From Planctomycetaceae bacterium (GTDB lineage Bacteria > Planctomycetota > Planctomycetia > Pirellulales > Thermoguttaceae), in NCBI GenBank assembly GCA_009776995.1, contig WRMR01000078.1, positions 1 to 13,213 on the forward strand: a stretch of 13,213 bases of DNA, given 5' to 3'. A program made the translations under genes and the position numbers. Positions within the stretch are counted from its first letter, which is position 1, and the number at the start of each line of letters is the position of its first letter. Under the pieces are notes generated by a model. The model made no database searches, was not told where the DNA came from, and was given only the letters and a program-made list of their open reading frames with translations. Positions 1 to 7,674 of the stretch are shown in pieces.

Positions 1-1
1 C

Positions 2-1018
2 GCCGTTCAGGCCGCCCGTGAAGCGGCACGACGCATGCAATGTACGAACAACCTGAAACAAATTGGTTTGGGTGTTCATAATTTCATCAGTGCACGAAAC
101 AATGCACTTCCGCCTCTCGAAGTGAAACGTGCCGGTGCGTCGGTTTTCGTGATGATCATGCCGTATCTTGAACAAATGTCGGTTTATCAAATTATCGAGG
201 AGTATCAAGGCGGCAGAGGACAAGGCACTGGTTTTGACCAGGACCTCGCTGCCAGTGGAGACGATGGTTTTTGGCGTGACATTGATGATATGACCAACGA
301 AGGACGCAGAGCTTTGTCGTCCATTCCCTGGGTGAAGTGTCCCACCCGTCGTTCAGGTGTGCAGGGTTCGGTACTTGACGGTAGTGAATTGCCTGCTGCA
401 GACACCATTACGCGAACTGTCAATGGTTTCACAATGAACAATATTCGTTCGTACGGTCCGTATGGCGATTATGCGCCGGTGATTTACACAACATACGAAT
501 CACCGGATTGTTCGAACTGGCAATGGATTTCAACAGATAATGAAGCCAATGGCGTCAGATACGCGGATCATCCGGGAAATTGCAGTCCGTTCCGTCGTGC
601 AAGAACGGAAAATTGGCCCGGCACGACGACTGCGAATGGTCTGACATGGACTCCCAAGGACTCCTTGTCCCGTTGGGCCAACGGAACGACAAATCAGTTG
701 ATTTTTGGTGAAAAGCATATCCCGCTGGGGGTTCTTGCCGAAGACGGAGTGGCTTGGCGGCATGACCAGAGCTTTTTGAACGCAACAGATAGTGGTGCCA
801 GAGACTGGGCCATTGGCCGTGCCGTTGCGGAATCACGCCCTCTTGCACGTCCAACGGATACGAACGCCCCCCAAAACTATTTTGGCAGTTGGCATACAGG
901 AACCGTGAATTTTGTGATGGGCGATGGTTCCGTCCAGGCAGTTTCGACCACGACATCAGGAAGGTTGCTTGGGATTCTGGCAAACGTGGCCAGTATGGAG
1001 TCAGCGTCCCTGCCGTAA
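2..1018 (+). CDS. DUF1559 domain protein, type II pseudopilin-like (5' end cut off)
   Basis: The frame is open from the window edge, and the first codons read AVQAAREAARRMQCTNNLKQ. This is the conserved segment that directly follows the prepilin-type N-methylation helix in planctomycete DUF1559 proteins, so about 25-30 N-terminal residues (GFTLVELLVVIAIIG-type helix) lie to the left. The ATG at 35 is internal and is not the start. The C-terminus carries the family-typical block FGSWHTGTVNFVMGDGSV followed by a short tail. By family knowledge, these proteins have a type II secretion/type IV pilin-like N-terminus and a large extracellular domain, occur in dozens to hundreds of paralogues per planctomycete genome, and have no settled function. 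The lipoprotein gene starts 36 bases after the stop on the same strand, a common pairing that suggests co-transcription. The family assignment is confident; the biochemical role is unknown. Confidence 0.93.
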   Translation, partial: AVQAAREAARRMQCTNNLKQIGLGVHNFISARNNALPPLEVKRAGASVFVMIMPYLEQMSVYQIIEEYQGGRGQGTGFDQDLAASGDDGFWRDIDDMTNEGRRALSSIPWVKCPTRRSGVQGSVLDGSELPAADTITRTVNGFTMNNIRSYGPYGDYAPVIYTTYESPDCSNWQWISTDNEANGVRYADHPGNCSPFRRARTENWPGTTTANGLTWTPKDSLSRWANGTTNQLIFGEKHIPLGVLAEDGVAWRHDQSFLNATDSGARDWAIGRAVAESRPLARPTDTNAPQNYFGSWHTGTVNFVMGDGSVQAVSTTTSGRLLGILANVASMESASLP

Positions 1019-1054
1019 TACTCGTATCCAGAACACGTTTTTTGAAAGAATGGT

Positions 1055-1489
1055 ATGAAACGGATAATAGTAATCTGTTTGCTTGCTTTTGTTGCCGTGT
1101 CGGTCGGTTGTAGCAGCGGCAACGTCGGACTCAAAGGTACGGTTGTTTTTACCGATGACAAAACGCCTGTGCCAAACGGGATTATATGCTTCGATTCCGG
1201 AACGATTAATGCACGCGGCACAATCAAATCGGATGGCACATTCGTCATGGGGTCGCTGAAAGAAACAGATGGTCTTCCGCCGGGAGATTATCGAGTGTTT
1301 TTTATTGACGTCCAGGAACAAACCGGTGAAAGAACAGGTGCACCCGGTGATGCTTCAGAACCAGTTTACACGTCCTTAATTGATTCGAAGTACCTCTCAC
1401 CGGACCGGTCCGGTTTAACGGCGAATGTGACAAAAGACACAAAAACGCTTTCTTTTGAGCTTGATCGTAACCCAAACACCAAACGATAA
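1055..1489 (+). CDS. Small secreted lipoprotein, transthyretin/carboxypeptidase-regulatory-like
   Basis: This 144-residue protein starts MKRIIVICLLAFVAVSVGC, a short basic n-region, a hydrophobic stretch and a lipobox-like SVGC with Cys19 as the probable lipidated residue. Export as a lipoprotein is therefore likely. The mature part (LKGTVVFTDDKTPVPNGIICF ... DGTFVMGSL ... LPPGDYRVFF) has the pattern of a transthyretin-like or carboxypeptidase-regulatory beta-sandwich: a 'G-V-F-D-x-P-V-P-N' first strand pair and a 'PPGDYRV' closing strand. Such small lipoproteins often follow DUF1559 genes in planctomycetes. The start at 1055 is preceded by a weak purine-rich stretch (GAAAGAA, 1044-1050). The -3 lipobox residue is Ser, which is not ideal, so plain signal-peptidase processing is possible. 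The role is unknown; a structural or envelope partner of the DUF1559 protein is an inference from position. Confidence 0.85.
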   Translation: MKRIIVICLLAFVAVSVGCSSGNVGLKGTVVFTDDKTPVPNGIICFDSGTINARGTIKSDGTFVMGSLKETDGLPPGDYRVFFIDVQEQTGERTGAPGDASEPVYTSLIDSKYLSPDRSGLTANVTKDTKTLSFELDRNPNTKR

Positions 1490-1581
1490 GGCAACTGAGT
1501 CATCAGATGATTTCGTCAATACGGCAAAAAACAAACAGCCGGAGACTTATGCCGTACAACGCCATGGACTTTGCATTTATG

Positions 1582-1649
1582 TCTGTGAACTTTGTGTATT
1601 CCATTGTGTTCTTTGTGTTGAAATATTTTAACACAAAGGCCACAAAATT
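1582..1649. repeat. TTTGTG-unit array ending in a 28-bp palindrome
   Basis: Units of roughly 9-10 bases built on C/TTTGTG recur between 1582 and 1620 (TCTGTGAAC, TTTGTGTAT, CATTGTGTT, CTTTGTGTTG). The last unit begins a palindrome: 1611-1624 pairs with 1625-1638 over 14 bp with a single G-T wobble. Inverted CACAAA units follow (1632-1649). Similar CACAAAG/CTTTGTG strings occur as dispersed intergenic repeats in many environmental bacterial genomes (general knowledge, not checked here). No T-run directly follows the stem on either strand, so a terminator role is uncertain. Confidence 0.5.
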
Positions 1650-1710
1650 AATACCAGTCAAATGGCGTTCGAAAGTATAGTCTTGGGCTTTTGCCGGAAA
1701 ATATATTAAG

Positions 1711-1774
1711 ACAAGATTTACAGGATTATTTCGATAGGGGGCAAAAAGAACATCCCCCATCCTGAGAATCTTGT
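1711..1774 (-). terminator. Long stem-loop, probable terminator (possibly bidirectional)
   Basis: The outer arms 1711-1726 and 1759-1774 are inverted copies matching at 14 of 16 positions. Inside them GGGGG (1737-1741) can pair with CCCCC (1754-1758) around a 12-base loop. Read on the minus strand, the structure starts 24 bases after the stop of the membrane-protein gene and is followed by the U-rich CTTAATATATTTT, as expected for an intrinsic terminator. On the plus strand a T6 run (1781-1786) follows after a few bases, so it may also end the lipoprotein transcript. The arms resemble dispersed ACAAGATTTACAGGATT-type repeats. Confidence 0.6.
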
Positions 1775-1797
1775 TCGATGATTTTTTGACGAAAACC

Positions 1798-4116
1798 TTA
1801 CCTGTCATTTCGCCCGTCGTTTTGCACGGCGAGGACCGCGCGGAGGAACGTGATCCGTTTGGCAGTGTGGAGCGGTTGTTCGTGGCCGTCAGTGATTCCA
1901 AGAACTTGCGAGCCGATTTTCGTTGCGTCCGACAGGTTGGCGTTTTCCTGTTCCGCAACGAGAGCGATCAAAATTGCCCGGCGCGCGGGTAGCAAGTCAC
2001 TCATGTCAACCGAATGCTGATAGGCGTTGTGTAACGCAAATGCGTCAAAAGCACCTGCCGCACGGTAAAACATCATGCTCCGCAAAATGTAGGGAATGCT
2101 TGTCGATTCGGCATTGTATCCCCCGCTCAAGGCTTGGCCGATGGGCCGATCTTCGGAGAAAATGCTCCGGCCGCCGGTCAACACGGTTTTCAAATCGAGT
2201 TTTGCCGCTGTGCTCATCTCGACAGCGGCACCGGCTTTGATTTCGCCAAGTTTGATGACCCAACGGCCATACACGACAAAACACTGTTGCAGGTCGAAAG
2301 GCGAAGCGTTCATCACATGTCCGCGGGGGATGCCTTCCTGTTCGACAAGTTCGGCCACAATGGGCATGCTGGCATATTCGGTCGATGACCAGTTGGCCGT
2401 CAGGCTGCGCGTTGCGCGTGTTTGCATGGGCAGGTTGGTGATCGTATTACCGGGCGAACCGAGTGTGTAGGCCGTGTCCCACTGCGCGAGCGAAACCGTG
2501 CGCGGTGACATACCGCCCAATGCCGAACCGGGCAAGCCCAGCCAGGCAAATCGCGTATCGGGTTGCTGTGCATGGCCATCGGCTGCAAAACGCAGATTCA
2601 ATGCCCGGTCGTTGGGGCTGTAAATGCCTAGCCATGCTGTGCCGCGTGCCGCCCCGTTGACCGTGTCCAGGTCGATCAATTCCACTTGGTTGACGATGAC
2701 GTCATCGACCTGCGTGTGTCGGGCGATCATGGCGGCAATCAGGCAAAACAGCAGCACCCAGCATGGAAAGGTCAGCCAAGTCAACAACGGACGTTTCAAC
2801 AGCTTGTGGACGAGCAGCCAATCACCGATTCCGACGACCACAAGATATAAGACCAGCAGAATCATCACAAAGGTAAACGAAATCCCCTTGACGTTTTCAA
2901 ATTGGTCGAGGGCGCTGCGCAATTGGCCGGACAAGTCGTTGTAACCCGGTTGCATGAGCGAATGCCCGGCAAGTTGCTCTTTTTGCGATGCCCGTTCCGA
3001 AACACCGAGCAGTTTGGCGACAAGGATGGGGCGGTCGCGCCAGTTGCGGATCGGTGCCTGGTCGAGATCGCCGCCCATGTAAACAAGCGAGCCAAGTCCC
3101 ATCGGTACGCGCAGGATCAACGGCAGATCCCTGTCCGACGCTTCAATGATACCTTGCGGTTCCGAAAAAGACGGCGTTTCGATAAACGGCGCGTCGGCGG
3201 TGCCGGTCATGTTGATTGGTGTGACGGTTGCATGTTGAAATTGCGAAATATACACTTCGTAAGGAGTTGACAAACGCAACGACGCCATTCGTTCGTATTT
3301 GCCCGGCAGGAAATCGGCAAAGATCGCCTGGTTGCCTGAAACCAGCGATTCGCTGTTTTTGCCCGCGTTGAAAATGATGTGACCGCCAAGTTGTAACCAG
3401 CGTTTCAGGGCAAGCAGTTGCGGGTGACGGATCGTCACACCGTGATACAAATCGGGATTGGCCGACAAAATGATGGTTGAAATCATCTCAAACGCCAGTG
3501 GATCGTCCGGCAGATCGTTCAGCGATTCGAGCGACACAAGTATCGGGCGATTGTGTTCACGAAACGGCATGTAGGTCAATGCCGCTTCGAGTCCCAAATC
3601 GCCTGCCGCCAACACGAAATAAACCGGCTGTTCCATCGGAACGGAGACGGGAAAATAATCGTTGGACAAAGATTCATTCGATGAACCGGTTTCGCGCGGC
3701 GAAAAGACACGTTCAGCAAGAAAGCGTGAGTCATTATCGCCTGTTTCGACGCGCACCGTCAATGTTCCGTTTTCGCGGCCAAAGCGCACCAGTGTTGTTG
3801 CGGACATCTGGTTGTTGGAAGCGGACTCGTCGATGACGGCACGAAAGCGGGTCGGCGTACCATCCGGGTCAAGTGTGGTCAGGGTCACCACGGCATTGGC
3901 TGGCGGTTTACCGGAAAAAATCACGCGGCAAGGAATCCAATAACCGGTTTTATAAACGCCCTGAATGCCAAGTTCAACGCGATCAATTTGAAATGTGCCG
4001 ATTCCCTGTGCCGGTCCGTTGACCATTTCAATTTCCGCAAAAACCGTCATGCCTCCCAAGGTGAGTAGCACGACTATCATCAACGCCCCAAACATAAACT
4101 GTAATAATCGCGTCAT
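1798..4116 (-). CDS. Large membrane-anchored protein with GATase-like domain (function unknown)
   Basis: This is a 772-residue protein with an N-terminal signal sequence or anchor (residues 4-27, LLQFMFGALMIVVLLTLGGM, then FAE). Residues about 35-140 look like a beta-rich extracytoplasmic domain. Residues about 165-290 have the alternating strand/helix pattern of a glutamine-amidotransferase-like Rossmann fold (YFVLAAGDLGLEAAL; ISTIILSANPD; LQLGGHIIFNAG), with no catalytic Cys visible. Residues 332-370 (LPLILRVPMGLGSLVYMGGDLD) match the end of that fold. Two adjacent transmembrane helices follow (411-435 and 446-466), joined by the recognisable GDWLLVHKLLKRPLLTWLTFP turn. A 300-residue C-terminal domain follows. 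Proteins with this 'Y-x-x-V-G-x-x-D-x-x-L' plus 'W-x-T-F-P' helix pair are frequent in planctomycetes and some Gram-positives, often near BatA/MoxR-type genes, but none is visible here. The start at 4116 has no strong Shine-Dalgarno. A probable terminator lies just after the stop. The function is unassigned. Confidence 0.82.
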   Translation of the reverse strand: MTRLLQFMFGALMIVVLLTLGGMTVFAEIEMVNGPAQGIGTFQIDRVELGIQGVYKTGYWIPCRVIFSGKPPANAVVTLTTLDPDGTPTRFRAVIDESASNNQMSATTLVRFGRENGTLTVRVETGDNDSRFLAERVFSPRETGSSNESLSNDYFPVSVPMEQPVYFVLAAGDLGLEAALTYMPFREHNRPILVSLESLNDLPDDPLAFEMISTIILSANPDLYHGVTIRHPQLLALKRWLQLGGHIIFNAGKNSESLVSGNQAIFADFLPGKYERMASLRLSTPYEVYISQFQHATVTPINMTGTADAPFIETPSFSEPQGIIEASDRDLPLILRVPMGLGSLVYMGGDLDQAPIRNWRDRPILVAKLLGVSERASQKEQLAGHSLMQPGYNDLSGQLRSALDQFENVKGISFTFVMILLVLYLVVVGIGDWLLVHKLLKRPLLTWLTFPCWVLLFCLIAAMIARHTQVDDVIVNQVELIDLDTVNGAARGTAWLGIYSPNDRALNLRFAADGHAQQPDTRFAWLGLPGSALGGMSPRTVSLAQWDTAYTLGSPGNTITNLPMQTRATRSLTANWSSTEYASMPIVAELVEQEGIPRGHVMNASPFDLQQCFVVYGRWVIKLGEIKAGAAVEMSTAAKLDLKTVLTGGRSIFSEDRPIGQALSGGYNAESTSIPYILRSMMFYRAAGAFDAFALHNAYQHSVDMSDLLPARRAILIALVAEQENANLSDATKIGSQVLGITDGHEQPLHTAKRITFLRAVLAVQNDGRNDR

Positions 4117-4186
4117 CGTTCAAAAGTCAAAAAAAGGATTGGGGAGTCGCACAATAATCATGGGAACATTTCCATGAGAGTCGCAT

Positions 4187-4253
4187 TTCCATCAGAGCCG
4201 CGAGAGTGATCGAGCGGAATGACCGCTCCGTGACCGTCGCGGCTCTGATGGAA
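4187..4253. repeat. REP-like palindromic element, 17-bp perfect arms
   Basis: Arms 4187-4203 (TTCCATCAGAGCCGCGA) and 4237-4253 are perfect reverse complements over 17 bp. The interior holds a second perfect 6-bp stem, GAGCGG (4212-4217) with CCGCTC (4223-4228) around AATGA. A degenerate direct copy of the left arm with its flank precedes it: 4167-4184 against 4184-4201, CATTTCCAT then AGAG, matching at 15 of 18 positions or better. It lies between the stop of the YbaB gene (4315) and the start of the membrane-protein gene (4116), both on the minus strand. No U-run follows on the minus strand, so a canonical terminator is unlikely. A dispersed extragenic palindrome is more likely. An mRNA-stabilising 3' stem is also possible. 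Confidence 0.65.
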
Positions 4254-4314
4254 CGAACCTCGAGTTTTGCGTGAGTCCCTGGTTTCCGGATCATGGTCTG
4301 TTGGGACGGGATCA

Positions 4315-4683
4315 TCACGGCATAAATTTTGAAATTTGCTCCATCAGTCCCGGCGGGAGTTCCAGACCGCCTGCCATTGACTGCATCATCTCCTGCTGTT
4401 TGACATTGGCCTCGCGCATGGCCGATTTGAATGCGACGACAATCATATCTTCGAGCAGCTCGCGGTTGTCCTGCGTCATGAGCGACTCGTCAATGCGGCA
4501 CGAAACCGGCTCAAGCTGACCGGTCACCTCGACTTCGACCATCCCGCCGCCCGAACTGCCCTTGACGCGGACATGTTGCAGTTGCGATTTGGCTTCGCGC
4601 ATTTTTCCGGTGACTTCCTGTGCCTGCTGAAACATCTCGCCAAAATTCATCATATTGTCAAACATTGTAACGTCCACTATCAT
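4315..4683 (-). CDS. YbaB/EbfC family nucleoid-associated DNA-binding protein
   Basis: At up to 122 residues it has the normal length for this family. The layout is the family's: an N-terminal helix (FGEMFQQAQEVTGKMREAKSQL, residues about 14-35), a central beta-sheet (VRVKGSSGGGMVEVEVTGQ, 38-56, with the conserved GGGMV), then RIDESLM and a C-terminal helix (LLEDMIVVAFKSAMREANVKQQEMM). By family knowledge, YbaB/EbfC proteins form tweezer-shaped dimers that bind DNA and affect nucleoid organisation. They usually sit beside dnaX/recR; here they do not, with aconitase upstream and a membrane protein downstream. Two starts are possible: the ATG at 4683, or the in-frame ATG at 4665 (MFDNMMNF), which is preceded by a GGAC at a reasonable distance and fits family N-termini. 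I keep the longer form with that caveat. Confidence 0.9.
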   Translation of the reverse strand: MIVDVTMFDNMMNFGEMFQQAQEVTGKMREAKSQLQHVRVKGSSGGGMVEVEVTGQLEPVSCRIDESLMTQDNRELLEDMIVVAFKSAMREANVKQQEMMQSMAGGLELPPGLMEQISKFMP

Positions 4684-4863
4684 ACGTGAATACTAAAATC
4701 CTGAGAAACATCAAGTCAATCAGTTCATCATACAGCAATCCTCCATTGGATTCAAGTCACTCACACCGTGTTCAAGTTTGAGCGTTTGCACCAGGAGACG
4801 TCAGAGGAGTTTGAAGTCCAATCTTCCATCACAATCCCTGGCATCCTACTGATCTTGCAATCA

Positions 4864-7545
4864 TCATGGTTCAGACAATTTGCGAATCACCGTCGGCATG
4901 ATGCCGCCGTTTTGATAATACACGAGTTCGACCGGCGTATCGATGCGGACTTTGGCGGGAAACGTGACGGTATCGCCGTTCGGTTTTTTCGCGGTGACGG
5001 TCATTTCGCTTCCCGGCAAAAAATCGTCGGCTATTGGTTGTAAATCGAAGGTCTCTTCACCGGTCAGACCGAGCGATTGCCATGTCACGCCATCGCGCAA
5101 TTGCAACGGCAGAACGCCCATGCCGACGAGATTGCCGCGATGAATCCGCTCGAAACTTGACGCGATGACCGCCCGAACGCCGAGCAGCATCGTGCCTTTC
5201 GCCGCCCAGTCGCGGCTGCTGCCGGTTCCGTATTCCGCACCAGCCAACACGATAAGCGGCACGTTTTCCGCTTGGTATTTCACGGCGGCATCATAAATGG
5301 ACATCGTTTCGCCGTCGGGCAAGTGTCGTGTCACACCGCCTTCGGTGCCGGGGGCAAGCAAATTGCGGATGCGAATATTCGCGAACGTACCGCGTGTCAT
5401 CACCCGGTCGTTGCCGCGTCGTGATCCGTAACTGTTGAAATCGGCCTGAGTGACACCATGTTCCTGCAAGTAACACCCGGCAGGACTGTCCACTTTGATC
5501 GACCCGGCGGGCGAAATGTGGTCGGTTGTCACCGAGTCGCCAAGTGCAACTAGGCAACGTGCGTTGCGAATCGCAACCGGTGGCTTGACTTCCGGCGTCA
5601 AATTGGCAAGGAACGGCGGGTTTTGAATGTACGTACTGCCGATGTCCCAGGGGAAAAGCTCCGACGCTTGCGTCGGAATCGCGTTCCATTCGGGGCAAAC
5701 CGTGTCGATGTTCGCATAACGTTGTTGGTACACCCCGGGATCAATGGCGAGTTTCGCCGTTGCGGCAATTTCTTCGTCCGACGGCCAAATCTCCCGCAAA
5801 TACACAGGCTTACCGCTGTGACCGGTACCGAGCGGTTGCGTTGTCAAATCGAGATCAACTGTCCCGGCCAGGGCATACGCAACAACCAGCGGCGGACTGG
5901 CCAAATAATTCGCCTTGACAAGCGGGTTGACGCGGCCTTCAAAATTCCGGTTGCCGCTCAACACGGCGGCAACAACGAGGTCGTTTTTTATGATTGCCTC
6001 GGCCACCGGTTCCGGCAACGGCCCGCTATTGCCAATGCAGGTCAGGCAGCCGTAACCAACGGTATGAAATCCGAGGGCTTCAAGTGCCGGTTCAAGTCCC
6101 GCTTTTTGCAGATAATCGGTGACAACCCGCGAGCCGGGCGCGAGACTCGTTTTGACCCACGGCTTCGATTGCAACCCGCGCTCGACCGCCTTTTTCGCAA
6201 GCAACCCCGCCGCGATCATCAAATTCGGGTTACTCGTGTTCGTGCAACTGGTGATGGATGCAATGACGACGGCTCCGTGATCGAGAGGGGCGAGTGCGGG
6301 TGTGCCAAGTTCACCTCCTCGTTGCTCATCCCCTCGTCCCTCACCCCTCACCCTTAACCACTTTTCCGGCATGTCCCGCAACAGCACCCTGTCCTGCGGG
6401 CGTTTCGGTCCGGCCAGGGACGGTTCAATCGTTGCCAGGTTCAGCTCAAGCACCTTTGTGTATTGGGGCGTCGGTGCATTGCTTTCGCGGAACAATCGCT
6501 GTTTTTTTGCATACACTTCAACAAGTCGCACCTTCTTTTCATCACGGCCGGTTTCCCGCAGAAATGCCAGTGTGTTGTCGTCCATCGGAAAATAGCCCAT
6601 GGTGGCACCGTATTCCGGGGCCATATTCGCCAAGACTGCACGATCGACGACCGGCATTTGGGCTGCACCATCGCCAAAATATTCGACAAATTTGCCGACG
6701 ACGCCTTCTTTTCGCAGCATTTCAGTGACGGTCAGCACGAGATCGGTCGCGGTGACGCCGGGGGGCAGTTTCCCGGTCAGCTTGACACCGATCACCTGCG
6801 GCACGAGCATCGAATACGCCTGGCCGAGCATCACCGCTTCCGCTTCGATACCGCCGACGCCCCAGCCGAGCACGCCCAGACCGTTGATCATCACTGTGTG
6901 GCTGTCGGTGCCGACAACCGTGTCGGGAAACGCAATCGTCATGCCCGAATGCTCACACGGTTTTGTCAAGACAACCTCGGCCAGGTATTCCAGATTGACC
7001 TGGTGGATGATACCGACCGACGGAGGAATCACTCGAAAATTGTCAAATGCCTTTTGTGCCCAGTGCAGCAGGGCGTAACGTTCGCGGTTGCGCTGAAATT
7101 CGAGTTCGACGTTGTGTGCCATCGCATCGGGATGGCTACAATCGTCCGTTTGAATCGAGTGGTCGATGATCAGGTCAACAGGGATGAGCGGGTTGATCTT
7201 TTTCGGGTCGCCGCCGATTTTTTGCATCGCGTCGCGCATCGCCGCCAAATCGACCACCGCCGGCACACCGGTAAAATCCTGTAATATCACCCGCGAAGGC
7301 TTGAACGGAATTGACGTTTCATTGCCGTCCGGCGACCATGTTGCGAGATTTTTGACATCGGCTTCGGTCACTTCAAAGTTGTCGCAATTCCTCAACAGCG
7401 ATTCGAGCAATACGCGAATCGAATACGGCAAATCCGCAATCTTTGTCAAACCCTGCTCTTCGAGAGCCGCAAGCCGCGTGTAGCAGTAGGTTTGGTTGTC
7501 AAGTTCGAACGAATGATACGATTGAAACGGCCCGGCGTCGGACAT
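4864..7545 (-). CDS. acnA: Aconitate hydratase A (AcnA-type aconitase)
   Basis: This 893-residue enzyme interconverts citrate and isocitrate through cis-aconitate in the TCA cycle, in the cytoplasm, using a [4Fe-4S] cluster. The family blocks appear in order: DSHTVMINGLGVLGWGVGG (214-232), SCTNTSNP with cluster ligand Cys434, GYGCLTCIGNSGPL with Cys500 and Cys503, SVTTDHISPAGSI (671-683), YGSRRGNDRVMTRGTFANIR, and EYGTGSSRDWAAKG (771-784, swivel domain). It ends YYQNGGIMPTVIRKL, as the family does. I chose the ATG at 7545 because GAGGGGGG (7550-7557) sits just upstream. An in-frame ATG at 7575 would add ten residues but would place this strong RBS inside the gene. The linker between PKRPQDRV and the SCTNTSNP block (about residues 395-420) is Gly/Arg/Glu-rich and unlike the family. 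It is encoded by a repeat-like G-rich tract. The gene follows metXW after 129 bases. Confidence 0.97.
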   Translation of the reverse strand: MSDAGPFQSYHSFELDNQTYCYTRLAALEEQGLTKIADLPYSIRVLLESLLRNCDNFEVTEADVKNLATWSPDGNETSIPFKPSRVILQDFTGVPAVVDLAAMRDAMQKIGGDPKKINPLIPVDLIIDHSIQTDDCSHPDAMAHNVELEFQRNRERYALLHWAQKAFDNFRVIPPSVGIIHQVNLEYLAEVVLTKPCEHSGMTIAFPDTVVGTDSHTVMINGLGVLGWGVGGIEAEAVMLGQAYSMLVPQVIGVKLTGKLPPGVTATDLVLTVTEMLRKEGVVGKFVEYFGDGAAQMPVVDRAVLANMAPEYGATMGYFPMDDNTLAFLRETGRDEKKVRLVEVYAKKQRLFRESNAPTPQYTKVLELNLATIEPSLAGPKRPQDRVLLRDMPEKWLRVRGEGRGDEQRGGELGTPALAPLDHGAVVIASITSCTNTSNPNLMIAAGLLAKKAVERGLQSKPWVKTSLAPGSRVVTDYLQKAGLEPALEALGFHTVGYGCLTCIGNSGPLPEPVAEAIIKNDLVVAAVLSGNRNFEGRVNPLVKANYLASPPLVVAYALAGTVDLDLTTQPLGTGHSGKPVYLREIWPSDEEIAATAKLAIDPGVYQQRYANIDTVCPEWNAIPTQASELFPWDIGSTYIQNPPFLANLTPEVKPPVAIRNARCLVALGDSVTTDHISPAGSIKVDSPAGCYLQEHGVTQADFNSYGSRRGNDRVMTRGTFANIRIRNLLAPGTEGGVTRHLPDGETMSIYDAAVKYQAENVPLIVLAGAEYGTGSSRDWAAKGTMLLGVRAVIASSFERIHRGNLVGMGVLPLQLRDGVTWQSLGLTGEETFDLQPIADDFLPGSEMTVTAKKPNGDTVTFPAKVRIDTPVELVYYQNGGIMPTVIRKLSEP
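6330..6353 (-). other. G-quadruplex motif inside acnA (linker codons)
   Basis: On the coding (minus) strand four G-runs follow in close order: GGG (6353-6351), GGGG (6347-6344), GGG (6340-6338) and GGGG (6333-6330), with loops TGA, TGA and ACGA. This fits the usual G3+N1-7 rule for four-tract quadruplexes, and it would be present in the aconitase mRNA. It lies at codons about 398-405, in the non-conserved linker. Whether it folds is not shown by the sequence. Confidence 0.6.
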
Positions 7546-7549
7546 GAAT

Positions 7550-7557
7550 CCCCCCTC
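7550..7557 (-). promoter_or_regulatory. Shine-Dalgarno that fixes the acnA start
   Basis: GAGGGGGG on the minus strand lies a few bases before the ATG at 7545-7543 (GAGGGGGGATTC-ATG). It is the clearest ribosome-binding site near this gene and argues for the shorter aconitase start. Confidence 0.75.
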
Positions 7558-7674
7558 AAAAACGCTTGATTGCATGGCTCACTGTGGCACAAAGGCATGA
7601 AACCGCCAATGATACGCCGTTTTGCCTTTTCCCGTAGTTCCCGACTGCTGGTTTTATTGGAACACAAATTTTGC

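Larger units (their letters stand above)
1490..1797. other. Convergent intergenic region rich in repeats and hairpins
   Basis: This 308-base AT-rich gap lies between the plus-strand lipoprotein gene and the minus-strand membrane-protein gene, which converge on it. I see no credible gene. The open minus frame over 1503-1958 runs into the downstream gene out of phase and has no family signature. The gap holds a 7-bp inverted repeat (1520-1526/1550-1556), a run of TTTGTG-type units ending in a 28-bp palindrome (1611-1638), and a strong stem-loop at 1711-1774. These are listed separately. Confidence 0.7.

Noticed and set aside
1520..1556. A 7-bp inverted repeat (TACGGCA/TGCCGTA) just after the lipoprotein gene, as a terminator
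   Set aside because: The loop is 23 bases long and no T-run follows on the plus strand; the stem-loop at 1711-1774 is a better candidate.
4127..4318. A small minus-strand open frame across the palindromic element
   Set aside because: Its peptide is just the translation of the inverted repeat and flank; there is no RBS or domain. Similar peptides arise wherever the repeat occurs.
6463..7284. A 273-codon plus-strand open frame antisense to aconitase
   Set aside because: It is wholly inside the conserved aconitase gene, its translation is rich in His/Arg/Asp as in antisense artefacts, and it has no recognisable domain.
7575..7607. Possible attenuator hairpin before acnA (AAAGGCA...TGCCTTT type pairing, about 7591-7630)
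   Set aside because: The pairing needs a two-base bulge and is not followed by a U-run; there is not enough to call a regulatory element.
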